Part shown: one piece after another, positions 62,233 to 64,000 of the stretch
How positions within the stretch are numbered: position 1 is the first letter of the stretch
Layout: each line of letters starts with the position of its first letter
Source: Sternotherus odoratus
Lineage: Eukaryota > Chordata > Testudines > Kinosternidae
Length of the DNA stretch: 64,000 nt
Reading direction: 5' to 3'
Assembly (NCBI GenBank): GCA_032164245.1
Contig: JAVMKO010000195.1
Span: forward strand, 434,001-498,000
Translations under genes and position numbers: made by a program
The notes under the pieces: model-generated
What the model saw: only the letters and a program-made list of their open reading frames with translations
Databases searched by the model: none
What the model was told of the DNA's origin: nothing

Positions 62233-62280
62233 CTCTAAGATGTTGGTCAGCATGCTCTCTCCTTGCTTGTTGGTCTACAG

Positions 62281-62469
62281 CAGGCCTGCACACCATGTGG
62301 CCCGGGGGCCACATGGGCTCACTGTGCGGCCCAAGGGGAGTGAGTAGGGGTGGGGCAAGGCAAGCGGGGTGGGGGAAAGCAAATGGGGGCGAGGGTGGGG
62401 CTTTTTGGCCCACAGCTGTTTTTTTTGCAGTAATATGGCCCTCGCTGCTTTCTGAGTTGTGCAGACCTG
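62281..62469. mobile_element. hAT MITE, 189 bp, TSD GTCTACAG
   Basis: Termini caggcctgcacaccatgtgg and gttgtgcagacctg, flanked by perfect GTCTACAG at 62273-62280 and 62470-62477. Confidence 0.92.
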
Positions 62470-62477
62470 GTCTACAG

Positions 62478-63078
62478 CCTCCCTTCATAGATGTGTTCAC
62501 CTGCATGTGTCCAGTGGTGATTTAGACATAGATGTCTATAGCTCTCTGTGCAGATTTACTCTGTGGGAGGGTGCAGGGAAATGGGGACTTAAAGTTGCTG
62601 CTTCATGTGTGTTTCTAGTGCAGTGTACCTCAATGCAGAAGGGGAATTGTAGTGTCTTAGTTTTGTTTGCTATTTGGTGCAGCTGGAGGTGTGATTAAAA
62701 ATACATAAATACATCATTTACAAATTTGCAAAGACTCACTTGGGCATTGAAAATTTATTCCCCAGAATGCACTCCATCCCCTGTTTGTTCCACTAAACCC
62801 CCACACTGTGTTAGGCTTATAAGAAGCACACAGGGTCTTCCTCAAGGGGAAAGGCAATATGCTGTTTTTATTGGAGATAATAACAATTAGCATATTCATT
62901 CAATCACACACACCTTGTCCTGCCACTAGATGTCGTTAGCAGTCCAGAGTCTGGATCAACCTAGTGGCCAGCTTGGTTGAGCACTGGTAGGGAGCAGACA
63001 AGTTCTGTCAGTCACGACAGGATGCTCTGTAGACACTTGGAAGGATGAACCAAAAATTTCATGGCAAAGCACTGTTTA
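62478..63078. other. Unassigned sequence, no gene seen
   Basis: Low-GC sequence without recognisable exons or repeats. gccactagatgtcgttagc and caacctagtggccagcttgg near 62925-62970 resemble the acts-on-57-bp-array phrase only superficially. Confidence 0.35.
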
Positions 63079-63080
63079 TA

Positions 63081-63776
63081 CAGTAAACCCTCGATTTAAC
63101 GGACCCCAATTTAACGGACTTCGGATGCAACGGACAAAATTTCCGATGCATCCGAAATCCGTTTTTCAGGGGCTACCGGCTCCCGCCCCGGGGAGCCGGG
63201 CAGGAGCTGTCAGCCCGGCTCCCTGCAGAGTGGAGCCGGGCGGCCGGGTTGACAGCTCCCGCCCGGCCGCCCGGCTCCACTCTGCAGGGAGCCGGGCGGC
63301 CGGGTTGACAGCTCCCGCCCGGCTCCCCACAGCGGAGAGCCGGGCGGGAGCTGTCAAACACCCCCCCCCTCCCCCGCCCGGCTCCCCTCTGTGGGGAGCC
63401 GGGCAGGAGCTGTCAACCTGGCCGCCTGGCTCCCCGCAGAGGGGAGCCGGGCGGGCGGGCTGACAGCTCCCGCCCGGCTCCCCGCAGCGGGGAGCATGGC
63501 GGGAGCTGTCAACCCCCCCCCCCCCCCCCCGCCCAGCTCCCCGCAACGGGGAGCCGGGCGGGAGCTGTTAGCCCACCCGCCCGGCTCGGCTGACATCTCG
63601 CTCCCGGCTGTGATCAGTAAAACCTCTATATAACGGACTAATTTGGGTGAGGGGGGTGTCCGTTAAAGCCGAAAGTCCTGTTATTTAATGATTTTAAAAA
63701 ATTATTAAATAACGGACTTTCGGCTTTAACGGACACCCCCCCGCCCGAATTAGTCCATTAAATCGAGGTTTCACTG
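63081..63776. mobile_element. Tc1/mariner pogo-Tigger-like MITE, copy 2, inverted to copy 1
   Basis: Termini cagtaaaccctcgatttaacgg and its partner at 63755-63776 (attaaatcgaggtttcactg) are flanked by TA at 63079-63080 and 63777-63778. The same inner palindrome (gttatttaatgattttaaaa with its complement) now lies near the right end, so this copy is inverted relative to 30409-30965. The GC-rich middle is longer. Confidence 0.92.
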
Positions 63777-63778
63777 TA

Positions 63779-64000
63779 TAGTGATCTTTCTTCATTGGGA
63801 CCAATGAGTGTTTTGCATTGTCATGCTATAATCAATTGCTGTTTGACAAGTGTTTGCTTTCTTAAATTATTTTTTATTTTATTCCTTCATCCGTCTCTCA
63901 GGGAGTTTTACCCTATGCTAGTTTTGATTACAGCCATCTTGTTCCAACTGATAGGTGTTGGCCTTATTTTTTAGAGTGGTCAATCTGCCCTCCTTTGACA
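63779..64000. other. Unassigned AT-rich tail of the window
   Basis: No recognisable exon or repeat. Confidence 0.4.

Overview
The window reads as a GC-rich, repeat-dense piece of a vertebrate genome, most likely a turtle and probably a microchromosome. Evidence: spliced vertebrate exons with GT-AG introns, CR1 LINE 3' ends ending in the TCTATG / TTCTTATG types, LTRs bounded by TGTGAC...GTCACA, many hAT elements with 8-bp target duplications, and very many C-rich minisatellites. The species is inferred from repeat families, not proven.

One protein gene is certain: a partial ATP2A1 (SERCA1, the fast-muscle sarco/endoplasmic-reticulum Ca2+ ATPase) on the + strand, 2969-18766. Thirteen exons cover human-numbered residues 74 to 774. 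They include the TGES loop, Ca2+ ligand E309, the phosphorylated D351, K515, the TGD / D703 hinge, N768 and E771. Exons 1-3 lie upstream of the window. The exons for M5 (rest) to M10 should follow, but the sequence runs into a C-rich minisatellite and a gap of exactly 200 N (20277-20476), and they do not reappear in the remaining 43 kb. All seven frame-breaking indels are single bases in homopolymers within exons 11 and 13-15, so consensus error is more likely than a pseudogene. An intron splits the PEGL motif, which is encoded by one large exon in mammals as far as I recall.

The gene's introns are filled with mobile DNA: three solo LTRs of one family with three different 5-bp target duplications, one of them nested in another LTR, and a decayed hAT transposase gene broken by CR1 insertions in intron 10.

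From 20.5 kb on there is no recognisable conserved gene. 22-32 kb holds hAT elements, a 25-copy 130-bp minisatellite, a promoter-like segment with an inverted pair of ZNF143-type sites (26.8-27.0 kb), a 40-bp C-rich array, a pogo/Tigger-like MITE and a TATA-bearing LTR-like segment. 32.9-39.4 kb is a tandem array of about 1.12-kb units, each with a short exon-like cassette (shared peptide core DLSSLDILLSR, AG acceptor, GTGAGT donor). 41.6-51.1 kb is a minisatellite complex of three adjoining arrays, all with a 56-60-bp period, enclosing a CpG-rich promoter-like segment at 43.1-43.45 kb. A stronger CpG island with NF-Y and CRE-type sites lies at 51.99-52.65 kb, followed at 53897-54066 by an intact-looking exon related to the tandem cassettes. 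These may be parts of one uncharacterised gene. The last 10 kb is mostly hAT, LTR and MITE insertions.
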